NCBI GenBank assembly: GCA_030641945.1
Contig: DAOWLL010000172.1
Location: 1 to 5,144 of the forward strand
Direction of reading: 5' to 3'
DNA from: Gammaproteobacteria bacterium
GTDB taxonomy: Bacteria > Pseudomonadota > Gammaproteobacteria > SZUA-229
DNA length: 5,144 nucleotides
Position numbers and translations under genes: made by a program. Shown here piece after piece: positions 5,143-5,144 of this stretch; position 1 is the first letter of the stretch, and each line of letters starts with the position of its first letter. Under the pieces are notes generated by a model. The model was not told where the DNA came from. It made no database searches and saw nothing but the letters and a program-made list of their open reading frames with translations.

Positions 5143-5144
5143 CA

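Overview
The window looks like chromosomal DNA from a proteobacterium, most likely a gammaproteobacterium or betaproteobacterium. The coding regions are fairly GC-rich and the gaps more AT-rich. There is a typical proteobacterial lipoprotein, and a dispersed repeat with the core GAGCCTGTCGAA that I know from beta- and gammaproteobacterial genomes. The sequence alone does not give the genus. All six genes I can support lie on the + strand.

Region 1 (about 1-3231) is a three-gene metabolic cluster: malyl-CoA lyase (mcl), then the beta and alpha subunits of malate-CoA ligase (mtkA, mtkB). MtkAB joins malate and CoA using ATP, and Mcl splits malyl-CoA into acetyl-CoA and glyoxylate. This is the C4-cleaving end of the serine cycle. 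The ligase subunits resemble succinyl-CoA synthetase and would often be named sucC/sucD, but both the neighbour and MtkA-type residues argue for malate-CoA ligase. No other serine-cycle gene (ppc, hpr, sga, glyA) is in the window. Two intergenic segments can fold into hairpins: a strong one covers the mcl start codon, and a second lies between mcl and mtkA.

Region 2 (3232-3374) is a gap holding a 40-bp-period repeat, made of one full and one damaged copy of a REP-like palindrome.

Region 3 (3375-5083) holds three genes with no evident link to the pathway: a membrane-anchored J-domain protein with HPE in place of the usual HPD motif, a small very acidic protein of unknown function, and a lipoprotein. 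The lipoprotein has an NTF2-like domain followed by six consecutive 11-residue (hendecad) repeats, which predict a long right-handed coiled coil. The gap at 3867-4101 contains what may be a decayed palindromic repeat. The end of the window is AT-rich, with a 7-bp tandem repeat and a short hairpin.

I see no mobile-element gene, tRNA, rRNA or CRISPR array, and no convincing rho-independent terminator. The points most worth following up are the mcl leader hairpin, the hendecad lipoprotein and the HPE J-domain. The metabolic cluster itself belongs to known families.
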